The notes under the pieces were generated by a model. That model was not told the DNA's origin. It searched no databases and saw nothing but the letters and a program-made list of their open reading frames with translations. A stretch of DNA of 64,000 nucleotides from JAAYXS01 sp964550375 (GTDB lineage Bacteria > Planctomycetota > Phycisphaerae > UBA1845 > Fen-1342): assembly GCA_964550375.1 (NCBI GenBank), contig CAZJYX010000019.1, positions 13,298 to 77,297 of the forward strand, written 5' to 3'. Shown in pieces: positions 17,568 through 25,310 of this stretch. The number at the start of each line of letters is the position of its first letter. The stretch's first letter is position 1. The position numbers and the translations under genes were made by a program.

Positions 17568-19760
17568 ATGCCACAGCGGTTGAGTGATCTGGTCAGGAAC
17601 GGACAGTTTGACGATTTTGAGGCCCGCTGCCTGGCGCTGCTCGAGGCCGGCACGCTGCCACTGGCCGAATTGGCCTGGTGTTTCCGCGAGTTGGAGAAGG
17701 CCGGCCAGTCCGAGCGCGTCACGACGCTGGCGCCGGTCGTATTCGAGAATATCGATGTTGCCGCGCACCCGAAGCAGGCGCTGCACGCGGCCTGCGTGGC
17801 CTTGGCGGCCTGCCCGAACAGCGACGATCTCCGCAACATCACCATCGAGCTGTATCGGCGGAACTACGCGGATACGCCCGGCTTCGCCGCCGTGCTGGAA
17901 TCCTCCGGCCTGACCACGGGCCGGCCGGCCCGGGCGGCGCTGCGCACGCTGGATTTCGGCTTGGCGCTGGACGTGGGCGACACGCTGATCAGTCGCCTGG
18001 ATGACCGCGTGGTGGAGGTCGTCGAGGTCGATCGCCAGCGTGGTTTGTTCACGCTGCGCCGCGCCGAGAGCGTCACGACGCTGCCGGCTCGCGAAGTGGT
18101 GCGCGAGTACGAGCGCATCTCGCCCGACGACTTCCGCGTGCTGCAGAAACTCCGGCCCGAGCGCCTGGCCGACGTGCTGCATAACGAGCCGGTGGCGGTG
18201 GTCATTGGCCTGATCAGTGCCCACGGCGATCGTATCGACAGTGATCAGCTCAAGCACGAGCTAGTGCCACGCTTCATTGAGCCCAAGGATTGGTCCAAGT
18301 GGTGGACTCACGCCCGCACCCAGCTCAAGCGCTCGCCGCACGTGGTCATGGAAGGGCGCTCGCCGATCGTCTTCAGTCATAGCCCGGAAGGCGTCTCGCT
18401 CGAAGACGAGACGTGGGAGGCGCTGACCGGATCGGCCGAGCCGGCCGAGTGGCTGCGCATCTTCGAGGGCTACCTGCGCGAGTTGAAGGAGCGCAAGGCC
18501 GCTCCGAGTTCCGCGCTGCAGAGCCGCTTCAGAGAGCATGTCGCGCGGCATATCGACCAAGTCCGGTCGCGCCGGCCGGGCGAGGCGTTCGCGGCTGCCC
18601 TGGTGCTTGACCGCCTGCACGCGAAGACCGCCGCCCGTGACGAGCCGGCCGGCTCTCTGGCCGATGATATCATTCGCGGCGCGGCGCGCCCGGCCGATAT
18701 GATCGCCAACCTGTCCGAAGTCGTGTTGTGGGAGGCCGGCCTCGCCGCACTGCAGCGCACCAACCCGGAAGGCTGGAGCGATGTCGTCGTGGCTCTGTTG
18801 CCGGTTGCGCCGGCGTCAATGCTGGATCATCTATCCGGGCTGCTGCGCCAGGCCGAGCGACTCAGCGCCCTGCAGGCGTACATCGACGACGCCCTGGCGG
18901 ATCTGGTTCACCACTCCGAGCTGGTGTACTGGCTATGGAAGGGGCCGAAGCAGCCCGCCGGCCTCCAGTTGCCGACTGACGGCGAGCTCTTCACTGCCAT
19001 TCTCGATACGCTGATTGCCATGGATATGACGCTCAGCCCGACCAGCCCGGTCGGCCGCGAGTTCGCCGGCCGCATGAAGTCCGCCTTCGCGCTGCGCGAC
19101 TTCGGCAAGGTTTGCGCTGAGCTTCGGAAGATCAGCGCCGCGGCCGCCATTACGCTGCGCCGCCAGATCGATCGGCTGGGCAGCCTGTCCGACGCGGGCC
19201 GCAGCCGCATGCTGCGCGTCCTGCGTGAGGCTCATCCGGAGCTCTGGGTTGTGCGGCGCGTCCGCGTTGAGCCGTGGGAGGACCCGGATGTGCTGTGGTG
19301 CACGGCGGCGGGGATCGAGCGCAAGTGCGCCGAGCGGGACGAGCTTGTGAACGTGAAGATGCATGAGAACGCCAAGCGTATTGGGGAGGCCGCGTCGCTG
19401 GGGGATCTGAGTGAGAACTCTGAGTACAAGTTTGCGTTGGAGGAGCGGGACTTTTTGCGGGCGCGTTTGGCGCAGATCAACCGGGACCTTTCGCTGGCGC
19501 GCGCCCTATCGCCGGCGAACATTCCGACTGACCATGTCAACATTGGTTGCCGGGTGTTGCTTAAGATGGTTGGGCGCGACGAAGAGCAGAAGCTGTCGAT
19601 CCTGGGGCCGTTCGAGGCCGACGTTGAGGGTGGGGTTCTGAACTACAAGGCTCCCGCGTGCCAGGGCATTATGGGACGCAAAGTGGGCGAGCGCGTTTCC
19701 CTGTCGCTGACGGGCGACGAAGTCGAATACGAAATCGCAGCCATTGAGAGCGCCCTTTAG
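17568..19760 (+). CDS. Gre-type transcript cleavage factor with a large N-terminal extension
   Basis: A 730-residue protein. The last 135 or so residues are a GreA/GreB module: the coiled coil with the acidic tip GDLSENSEYKFALEERD at about residues 611-627 and a C-terminal FKBP-like domain (RVLLKMVGRDEEQKLSILGP, ACQGIMGRKVGERVSL). Gre factors enter the secondary channel of RNA polymerase and stimulate cleavage of backtracked RNA, and the tip acidic residues needed for this are present. The first 590 residues are helical and unlike canonical 160-residue GreA. They contain a small beta-rich segment near 145-180 (LDVGDTLISRLDDRVVEVVEV), possibly a KOW or Tudor-like element. GAGGG lies about 4 bases before the ATG. 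Confidence 0.8.
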   Translation: MPQRLSDLVRNGQFDDFEARCLALLEAGTLPLAELAWCFRELEKAGQSERVTTLAPVVFENIDVAAHPKQALHAACVALAACPNSDDLRNITIELYRRNYADTPGFAAVLESSGLTTGRPARAALRTLDFGLALDVGDTLISRLDDRVVEVVEVDRQRGLFTLRRAESVTTLPAREVVREYERISPDDFRVLQKLRPERLADVLHNEPVAVVIGLISAHGDRIDSDQLKHELVPRFIEPKDWSKWWTHARTQLKRSPHVVMEGRSPIVFSHSPEGVSLEDETWEALTGSAEPAEWLRIFEGYLRELKERKAAPSSALQSRFREHVARHIDQVRSRRPGEAFAAALVLDRLHAKTAARDEPAGSLADDIIRGAARPADMIANLSEVVLWEAGLAALQRTNPEGWSDVVVALLPVAPASMLDHLSGLLRQAERLSALQAYIDDALADLVHHSELVYWLWKGPKQPAGLQLPTDGELFTAILDTLIAMDMTLSPTSPVGREFAGRMKSAFALRDFGKVCAELRKISAAAAITLRRQIDRLGSLSDAGRSRMLRVLREAHPELWVVRRVRVEPWEDPDVLWCTAAGIERKCAERDELVNVKMHENAKRIGEAASLGDLSENSEYKFALEERDFLRARLAQINRDLSLARALSPANIPTDHVNIGCRVLLKMVGRDEEQKLSILGPFEADVEGGVLNYKAPACQGIMGRKVGERVSLSLTGDEVEYEIAAIESAL

Positions 19761-19985
19761 GATTCCTGACCGCGGCGTGGGCTGACGGGCAGCGCACGGG
19801 GGGCGGCTCTCTAAGAGCTTTGCACAGTTGATATTACGTCGCCAATGCGTGGCGCGCCGGGTCGCCGCGCTTGTGTACCCCGGCGCAATTCGCGTTTTCT
19901 TACGAAACTCATGTGTTTTTTCGGCCGATGGTGGGAATTGAAGCGCAAGCCTACCTAACAGTCTTGTGATTCCTCCTCCTCCTCA

Positions 19986-20009
19986 GGCCCGCGAGTGCGG
20001 GCCATTTTT
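19986..20009 (+). terminator. Rho-independent terminator
   Basis: GGCCCGC (19986-19992) pairs perfectly with GCGGGCC (19997-20003) around a GAGT loop and is followed by ATTTTT. It lies about 225 bases downstream of the Gre-fusion stop and just before the uvrB-like remnant. It is the clearest intrinsic terminator in the window. Confidence 0.75.
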
Positions 20010-20039
20010 CCATGGTGGCAAAGTGTGCTTGAGCAATAG

Positions 20040-20345
20040 CGCTTCGAGTTGAGCGCGGCGGCGGCGGCGCGGTGGGTGCGGGAGGTGGTGCACGCGGATG
20101 AGGGCGAGCACGATCGGGAGGAGCTGCTGCGGGAGCTGGAGCAGGAGATGCTGCAGGCGGCCGAGGAGCTGGATTCTGAGCGGGCGGCGGCGCTGCGGGA
20201 CCATATCGAGGAGTTGAAGAACTCGCCGCAGGTGCGGGTGCCGGCGGCGCAAGCGCGGCCGATGGGGGCGGGTCGGGGGCGGCGCGGCGGGGCGCGGTCG
20301 GAGCGGCCGCAAGGGCGTGGCGGCGCTGGTCGGCGGCGACGGTGA
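20040..20345 (+). pseudogene. Remnant of uvrB 3' end (UVR domain only)
   Basis: The frame opens after a TAG at 20037 and reads about 100 residues. At its centre is a UVR domain, EELLRELEQEMLQAAEELDS followed by ERAAALRDHIEELKN, which matches the C-terminal UvrC-interacting helix pair of UvrB. The preceding WVREVVHADEGEHDR also resembles the linker of UvrB, and the tail is a low-complexity Arg/Gly run as in some UvrB ends. The helicase body is missing, and the only plausible start is TTG 20049. A degraded or truncated uvrB copy fits best. A small stand-alone UVR-domain protein is the alternative. Confidence 0.5.
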
Positions 20346-20661
20346 GGCGCGCGGCGGGGATTGGTTGGCGTTCAAAGCGTTGGGGCGTGGTTGTTTGCGG
20401 CTGGCGGCTGCTGTTGCGGGGTGGTGGATTCTGGGTGCGTTAAGAATGTGCGGGAGGTGTATTTGCCGGTGGACGGGGGCGGGAATATGGGGGTATAATG
20501 GATGCCGAGGAGGCGGGATCATGATGTAATGCTGTGCCGGTCGGCGTCGGGCGGTTAGTTGGGAGCGGCGTCTGGGTGGGTTGTTCTGGCGCGGCGCGCG
20601 GTGCGCGGGTGTGTTCTCGGATCGTGTTCTGAAGTGAGGTTTCAAGAAGGAGGACATGGCT
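20346..20661. other. Intergenic region upstream of the PEP-CTERM gene
   Basis: A stretch of 316 bases without a credible gene. It contains TATAAT at 20494-20499 (listed separately) and a GC-rich self-complementary patch around 20590-20605 (GCGCGGCGCGCGGTGCGCGG). The last bases hold the Shine-Dalgarno AAGGAGGAC for the next gene. Confidence 0.5.
20494..20499 (+). promoter_or_regulatory. Possible -10 element (TATAAT)
   Basis: A perfect TATAAT in a GC-rich setting, 160 bases upstream of the PEP-CTERM gene. No good -35 hexamer is found at 16-18 bases. TTGCCG at 20463-20468 is 25 bases away, which is too far. The call is tentative. Confidence 0.25.
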
Positions 20662-21366
20662 ATGCGAATGCTGATGTTTGGGATGTGTGTGCTGGGGTTG
20701 GTCGCCGGGTCGGCGCGGGCGGAGCCATTCTACCTGCGCTACGACGCTGACGTGTTTCCGGAAGAGGCCGGCTGGGTGCGCCACAGTACGGATCCCGGTG
20801 GCGTTGTCGTCAGAACGGTCAAGGATGGCGTGCTGATGATTGACTCGACGGCGTCGTATTACGCGACCGATTGGTATCGGCGTGAGACCCCCGCGCTCAC
20901 GCTTGACGCCGGAGAGTTGTTCCAGCTCGAGTGGCGCATGAGGACGCTGATGACTGATACGTGGCACAGTCAGTGCGACACGAACGTAGCCATCAGCAAT
21001 GCAAAAAGAGCATACGTGCAGGTGTACGTGGCGCGTGATTTTGTTGCCGCGTACGACGATGTTGGAACTGAGCCGGCGCATGTATATGCGATCGAGGGCG
21101 GCGAGTGGAATACGTTTGCCTTAGAAAGCGTTAACATGCACGAGTACAGTCTATACGTAAACGGCGCGCTTGCGTTTAGCGGTGTGTTCAATGGCAGCTT
21201 GATTGCGGGGCCGAATCTGCTGTCGTTCGGCGAATCAATAATAGGTATGCGATCACTGTCCGAATGGGATTACGTCGCGGTGACCGTCGTCCCGGAACCG
21301 GAAATGGTTATGGCGGTTGTGAGCCTGGTGTGTGTGCTTTCAAGAACGATGAGAGGAGTATGGTAA
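20662..21366 (+). CDS. Secreted PEP-CTERM sorting-signal protein
   Basis: A 234-residue exported protein: an N-terminal signal peptide (MRMLMFGMCVLGLVAGSARA), a beta-rich lectin or concanavalin-like middle (EWNTFALESVNMHEYSLYVN is typical of LamG-like folds), and a C-terminal VVPEPEMVMAVVSLVCVLSR with PEP motif, hydrophobic stretch and basic tail. Such tails are processed by exosortase-type systems linked to extracellular polysaccharide. Two in-frame ATGs compete. The one at 20662 has GGAGG at 8 bases, the one at 20656 only 2 bases away, so 20662 is chosen. Its TAA overlaps the next ATG (TAATG), so translation is coupled to the dockerin gene. Function is unknown. Confidence 0.75.
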   Translation: MRMLMFGMCVLGLVAGSARAEPFYLRYDADVFPEEAGWVRHSTDPGGVVVRTVKDGVLMIDSTASYYATDWYRRETPALTLDAGELFQLEWRMRTLMTDTWHSQCDTNVAISNAKRAYVQVYVARDFVAAYDDVGTEPAHVYAIEGGEWNTFALESVNMHEYSLYVNGALAFSGVFNGSLIAGPNLLSFGESIIGMRSLSEWDYVAVTVVPEPEMVMAVVSLVCVLSRTMRGVW

Positions 21367-22988
21367 TGTTCTGCATGCGGTATTTCCTTGTTACTGCTTG
21401 CGTGCTTTGTGGCGCGTGTTTGGCACAGGCCGGGTCGGTGGTGCGGCAGTTTGGCGAGAACTACTGCTACATATCGGGTGAGTACGAGCCGCTTATCGAT
21501 CCGACACATTATCACTTTGACGAAGTGGGTGGAGTGTTGACGATCAAGGCCAGTGGGCACTGGTGCGTAATCTACCGGGAGGAGGAATACGGCGGTGCGT
21601 TGGTTGACATTCCGTACGTTGAGGGCGATGTGGCGCTGGGCAGTGGAGAGTCGTTCACGCTGCACATCGAAGGGCAGGACCTGACGGATGACCTCGTCTT
21701 GAACAGCGTGGCCGGCACGGGGACGAAGATCCTGGAAGTCGAGTTGGGCGGCGGGATTAGGAGCACGGGCTGGATCCGCGCGCAGCAGTTCACGCTCCAG
21801 GACTCGACGATCGCCGGTGATGTGGACGGTCCGACGTACCAGCAAGCCATCAACGTCCTGTCGATCGGCGGTGATGCGGGCCTGAGCATCGGCGGGGCGC
21901 TGCTGCATGCGGTGCAGGTTCAGGAGGACGTGACCGGACCAGTTTCGGTTAGCGGCGACATGGATGGCAAGCTGTGGATCAAGGGAGATTGCCTGGCGCC
22001 CATCTGCATTGGCGGCAATCTTGATGCGGAGCTGGATATCGACGGCGCGTGCAGCGGCGATATCACCGTTGTCGGCAATGTCGGCGGGCACCTGCGGATC
22101 GGAACTGCCGGCACGGACGACTTCAGTGGTGTGCTCAGCGCCGGCAGCCTGGTCGCCGATGGAAACAAGTTCTTCGCCATAGCGGGTGACGTCACGGATA
22201 CGGCGTGCATCACGGTGACGGGAGAATTCAACCACCGGATGTCGGCAGGCGACATTGCTGGGGACGTGGACATTCAAGGGAGTTTCACCGGCGGCTACAT
22301 TCACGCCGGCGGGGCCGTGACTGCTGAGATCAGGATCAAGGGAGCGTTCTCCGGGCCGGACGACGCCTACGATATCTCGTGCGCCAGCCTGGGCAGCCAG
22401 GGGGCCGTCGCGATCGACTGGGACGGATACAACGCGGCTGACGACTGGAACTCCGGAGCGCGGGTCCTGGTGGGTAGCACGATCTATGCGTATGACGACT
22501 GGTGGACGAAGAGCGGCGCGGTTTACCGGATCACGTGCTGGAAGGGTGACCTGAACAACGACAATCTGGTCAACTCGTTCGACATTGACCCGTTCGTGAT
22601 GGTGCTGACGGGGTACGGCGAGGGCAGCACTTACGACAGCAACTACCCGGGTCTGCGCGGCAGCGCGCTGTACCACGCTGACATGAACTGCGACGGGTAC
22701 GTCAACTCATTTGACATCGACCCGTTCGTCCTGCGGCTGGGTGATCCCGCGGCGTACTATGCGCAGTACGCGTGCCAGGACGCGGAGTGTCCGAGGGGCT
22801 ATGGCATGTGCGAAGAAGGCGAGCTGGCGCCGGGCGGCGACGCCGAAGCGATTGCCGAACTGTTCCGGCAGCATGTGGCCGCGGAACGGCTGAGCGTGGT
22901 CATGGAAGCGGCGGCGGACCTGGCGGCGGCGTACGCCGGGACGCCGGCCGGCACGCTCTGGGCGGCGGTGTTGGCGGAATTGGAGTAG
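21366..22988 (+). CDS. Secreted repeat protein with C-terminal dockerin
   Basis: A 540-residue protein with a signal peptide (MFCMRYFLVTACVLCGACLAQAGS). The long repetitive beta-rich middle is built of short imperfect repeats (ITVVGNVGGHLRI, ISGQF-like and SIGGDAGLSIGG), likely a beta-helix or bactofilin-like solenoid. A dockerin type I pair sits at about residues 396-460: GDLNNDNLVNSFDIDPFV and ADMNCDGYVNSFDIDPFV each carry the calcium-loop DxNxDxxVNxxD. An acidic/Ala-rich helical tail follows. The start at 21366 is fixed by AGAGGAG 7 bases upstream and by the TAATG overlap. Dockerin pairs are widespread in planctomycete surface proteins. A matching cohesin is not in the window. Confidence 0.8.
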   Translation: MFCMRYFLVTACVLCGACLAQAGSVVRQFGENYCYISGEYEPLIDPTHYHFDEVGGVLTIKASGHWCVIYREEEYGGALVDIPYVEGDVALGSGESFTLHIEGQDLTDDLVLNSVAGTGTKILEVELGGGIRSTGWIRAQQFTLQDSTIAGDVDGPTYQQAINVLSIGGDAGLSIGGALLHAVQVQEDVTGPVSVSGDMDGKLWIKGDCLAPICIGGNLDAELDIDGACSGDITVVGNVGGHLRIGTAGTDDFSGVLSAGSLVADGNKFFAIAGDVTDTACITVTGEFNHRMSAGDIAGDVDIQGSFTGGYIHAGGAVTAEIRIKGAFSGPDDAYDISCASLGSQGAVAIDWDGYNAADDWNSGARVLVGSTIYAYDDWWTKSGAVYRITCWKGDLNNDNLVNSFDIDPFVMVLTGYGEGSTYDSNYPGLRGSALYHADMNCDGYVNSFDIDPFVLRLGDPAAYYAQYACQDAECPRGYGMCEEGELAPGGDAEAIAELFRQHVAAERLSVVMEAAADLAAAYAGTPAGTLWAAVLAELE

Positions 22989-23228
22989 CGGCGAGTTCTG
23001 ACGGCCGCGAAGTATTGGGTTAGGTCATGTGGCGGGCCGGGTGAGGGTTGCGAGGCCCTTGTCCGGCCCGCGGTGTGGTTGGGGGGCGGGGGTTAATCAA
23101 AGGAACCGCTTCTTCACAGGCGTGGCTTGGTTCGGATGGCACGGGGCGGATGAGTGATGGAAGGTATGGCGGAGCCGACTGGCGGAGAGAAGGCCGGTTG
23201 AACCCCAGGGGTGGCGGCCCTCCCCTAA

Positions 23229-23249
23229 CCCCTCCCGCGGCGGGAGGGG
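23229..23249. repeat. REP-like GC palindrome
   Basis: CCCCTCCCGC and GCGGGAGGGG form a perfect 10-bp inverted repeat around one G, preceded by CCCTCCCCTAAC. It lies between two convergent genes (dockerin protein and DUF362). The sequence style resembles dispersed extragenic palindromes found in many GC-rich genomes. It may act as a bidirectional terminator or RNA stabiliser. Confidence 0.45.
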
Positions 23250-23265
23250 AGTGGAGGGATGGCTT

Positions 23266-24537
23266 TTAGTGCGTGACGACCTTGCGTTTGCGGCGGCCGA
23301 ACTCGGGGGCTTCTTTTACGCAGGTGCCGAGGATTTCGAGTGATTTTGCGAAGGCCCGCATGCCGCTTTTGTGCAGGCGGTGGGGGCGGTCGCCGACGTT
23401 GGGGTAGCCGTGGGCGTCGGGGACGGCGTGCTCCCAGTGCTCGAAGAGGCGGCCCCATTCGCTGCCGAGGACGTCGTCCATGGCCTGGCGGGCGCGGGCG
23501 GGATACCAGAAGGAGTCGTGGTAGATGACGCTGGCGATGTAGGACCAGGGTGCGAGCCAGGTTTTGAGCGACCACTCGATGGGCTTCTTGAGGCTGCCCC
23601 AGTAGATCTTGTGCTGCATGCGGCTGGCGAAGGTCATCTTCTTGAAGGGGCCTTCGAAGTGCCAGTTTTGCGCGGCGGCGGCCTGGTCGCCGACGATGTC
23701 GATCTGGCGCGGGTCGCCGCAGCCGAGGCCGAGGTCGTGGGCCAGGCGGATGAACTTGATGCTGAGGGGGTCCATGCCCATGAGCTTGGCGGCGACGGCG
23801 TCAATGGCGACCTGGTCGGCGCTGGCTAGGATGACGTTCTTGACGTAGGGGCGCATGCAGCGCGGGCCGGGTCCGTCGCCGGCGAAGGTGCCGTCCATGA
23901 CGGCGAAGACGCCGCGGTGGATCTTGTGCTGGATCATGAGCAGGTCCACGAGGGTTTCGTGGATGACGGGGTGGGTCCAGTGGCGGCGTTCGTTAAGCAG
24001 GCCGCCGAAGGCGTTCTTCATGGCGCCGGTGGTGGTGGTGAAGATGTGGGTCTTGACGGTGGGCAGGTGGATGATGTTCTCGCCGATGAAGCGGCGCGGG
24101 ATCATGAAGCCGTCGGGATAGACCTGGTTGAGGCAGAGGAACTTGTCGGTTAGGTCGCCGACGGCGTCGCGGATGCTGATCCACTCTTCGCCTTCGTAGA
24201 GGTGGATGTTGCGGAGGCCGTGGGCGGCGATGACGTTGATCTGCTTGTTTTCGCGTTCGCCGAAGTGGGCGTCGATGACGACCGTGCGGTTGTGGCAGCC
24301 GTGGATGAGGTTGGGGTCGTAGCCGTCGGCGCGCAGGGCGCGGATGACGCCTTCGAGCTGCCAGGGGGTGGTCGAGCTGCCGGGGAAGAAGAAGTGCCAG
24401 GAGATGTTGATTTTCAGGGCCGTGTCGGCGTCCTTGGCAACGACCGCCTGGTAGCCGGCCAGGTTCATGAGCTCGTGGTAATCGCGCAGCACGGTGGCGG
24501 GCGACGTCTGGAGGATAGCAACCTTGGGTCGGGGCAT
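23266..24537 (-). CDS. DUF362-family protein
   Basis: A 423-residue protein of the DUF362 family. Matching features are a start like MPRPKVAILQTSPATVL, KINISWHFFFPGSSTTPWQ, NIIHLPTVKTHIFTTTTGAM followed by KNAFG, and DGTFAGDGPGPR with ILASADQVAIDAVAAKLMG. Members of this family often carry ferredoxin-like clusters, but no CxxCxxC motif is present here. Biochemical function is undetermined for the family. The start is placed at ATG 24537, because the longer frame to 24729 is low-complexity Pro/Asn-rich sequence created by a 15-bp tandem repeat. It is divergent from the PH-domain genes. Confidence 0.8.
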   Translation of the reverse strand: MPRPKVAILQTSPATVLRDYHELMNLAGYQAVVAKDADTALKINISWHFFFPGSSTTPWQLEGVIRALRADGYDPNLIHGCHNRTVVIDAHFGERENKQINVIAAHGLRNIHLYEGEEWISIRDAVGDLTDKFLCLNQVYPDGFMIPRRFIGENIIHLPTVKTHIFTTTTGAMKNAFGGLLNERRHWTHPVIHETLVDLLMIQHKIHRGVFAVMDGTFAGDGPGPRCMRPYVKNVILASADQVAIDAVAAKLMGMDPLSIKFIRLAHDLGLGCGDPRQIDIVGDQAAAAQNWHFEGPFKKMTFASRMQHKIYWGSLKKPIEWSLKTWLAPWSYIASVIYHDSFWYPARARQAMDDVLGSEWGRLFEHWEHAVPDAHGYPNVGDRPHRLHKSGMRAFAKSLEILGTCVKEAPEFGRRKRKVVTH

Positions 24538-24628
24538 GTCTGATCCTATTGGTCGGAGAGGCGCGGGCGTTCGGGCCCGCGCGGCGGAGCCCGCGCCGGG
24601 CGCCGCTAATGGGATAGTATACGCCCGA

Positions 24629-24671
24629 ATGGGCGGCGGGTTCATGGGCGGTGGGTTCATGGGCGGCGTTC
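24629..24671. repeat. Tandem 15-bp repeat, three copies
   Basis: ATGGGCGGCGGGTTC at 24629-24643 is followed by a copy with one change at 24644-24658 and a partial third copy from 24659. It lies in the divergent region between the DUF362 gene and the PH-domain pair. It is probably a minor slippage expansion. Confidence 0.7.
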
Positions 24672-24752
24672 CGGAGGATTGCCGCGCGGCGGGCGGGGCG
24701 TTGACGCTTGCGTTGGCGCTGCCGTACAAGGGGCGGTGACTGGAGGCGATGC

Positions 24753-25310
24753 ATGGGAACTAGGCCGAATGAGGTCGGCGGGCGGGACAACGCGACTGCC
24801 GGGCAGCAGCAGGTCGAGGTGGGGGCGGGAGAGGGGCCGGCGGCGCTGCGGGCGCTGCATCCGGCGGTGCGCAAGGTCTGGCTGCTGGAAGGGCTGTTGA
24901 CGGCGGGGTTGCTGGCGGCTTTCACGATAGTGGCGGCGGTGGTCTGGATGGTGAAGGCGGAATGGTCCGCCGTGCCGATCGTCATCGGCGTCATGCTGGT
25001 GGCACTGGAGCTGGCGTACACGGTTCTGCTGATTGACCTGCGCTACCGGGTGTGGCGGTACGCGGTGCGGCCGCACGATGTGTTGGTCTGTTACGGGGTG
25101 ATCTGGCGGACGCGGCGGTGCGTGCCGCGGCTGCGGATTCAGCATGTGGATATTGAGGCGGGGCCGATCAACCGGATGTTCGGGCTGGTGCAGCTCAGCC
25201 TGTTCACGGCCGGGACGGTGGCGGCGGTAGCGACGATTCCGGGGCTGCGGCCGGAGGAAGCGGAGGCGCTGCGCGAGACGCTGCTGGCGGGGGACGAGGC
25301 GCATGACTGA
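24753..25310 (+). CDS. Membrane protein with bacterial PH domain (YdbS-like)
   Basis: A 185-residue protein. After a charged N-terminal tail there are two membrane segments (LLEGLLTAGLLAAFTIVAAV and VPIVIGVMLVALELAYTVLL), then a bPH2/DUF304 domain (WRYAVRPHDVLVCYGVIWRT, PRLRIQHVDIEAGPINRMFG). YdbS-type proteins form a membrane complex with YdbT-type proteins, and the next gene is YdbT-like. GGAGG 6 bases before ATG 24753 sets the start. The two genes overlap by eight bases (ATGACTGA), so they are co-translated. Confidence 0.8.
   Translation: MGTRPNEVGGRDNATAGQQQVEVGAGEGPAALRALHPAVRKVWLLEGLLTAGLLAAFTIVAAVVWMVKAEWSAVPIVIGVMLVALELAYTVLLIDLRYRVWRYAVRPHDVLVCYGVIWRTRRCVPRLRIQHVDIEAGPINRMFGLVQLSLFTAGTVAAVATIPGLRPEEAEALRETLLAGDEAHD

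Noticed and set aside
19983..20657. Minus-strand Pro/Arg/His-rich frame
   Set aside because: It is antisense to the UVR-domain remnant and has extreme low complexity.
24537..24729. Longer N terminus for the DUF362 protein
   Set aside because: The extension is made by a 15-bp tandem repeat read as Met-Asn-Pro-Pro-Pro, and the family begins at MPRPKVAIL.
24494..24739. Plus-strand frame of 81 codons before the PH-domain pair
   Set aside because: The low-complexity MGGGF repeats come from the same 15-bp tandem repeat, and the first half is antisense to the DUF362 start.
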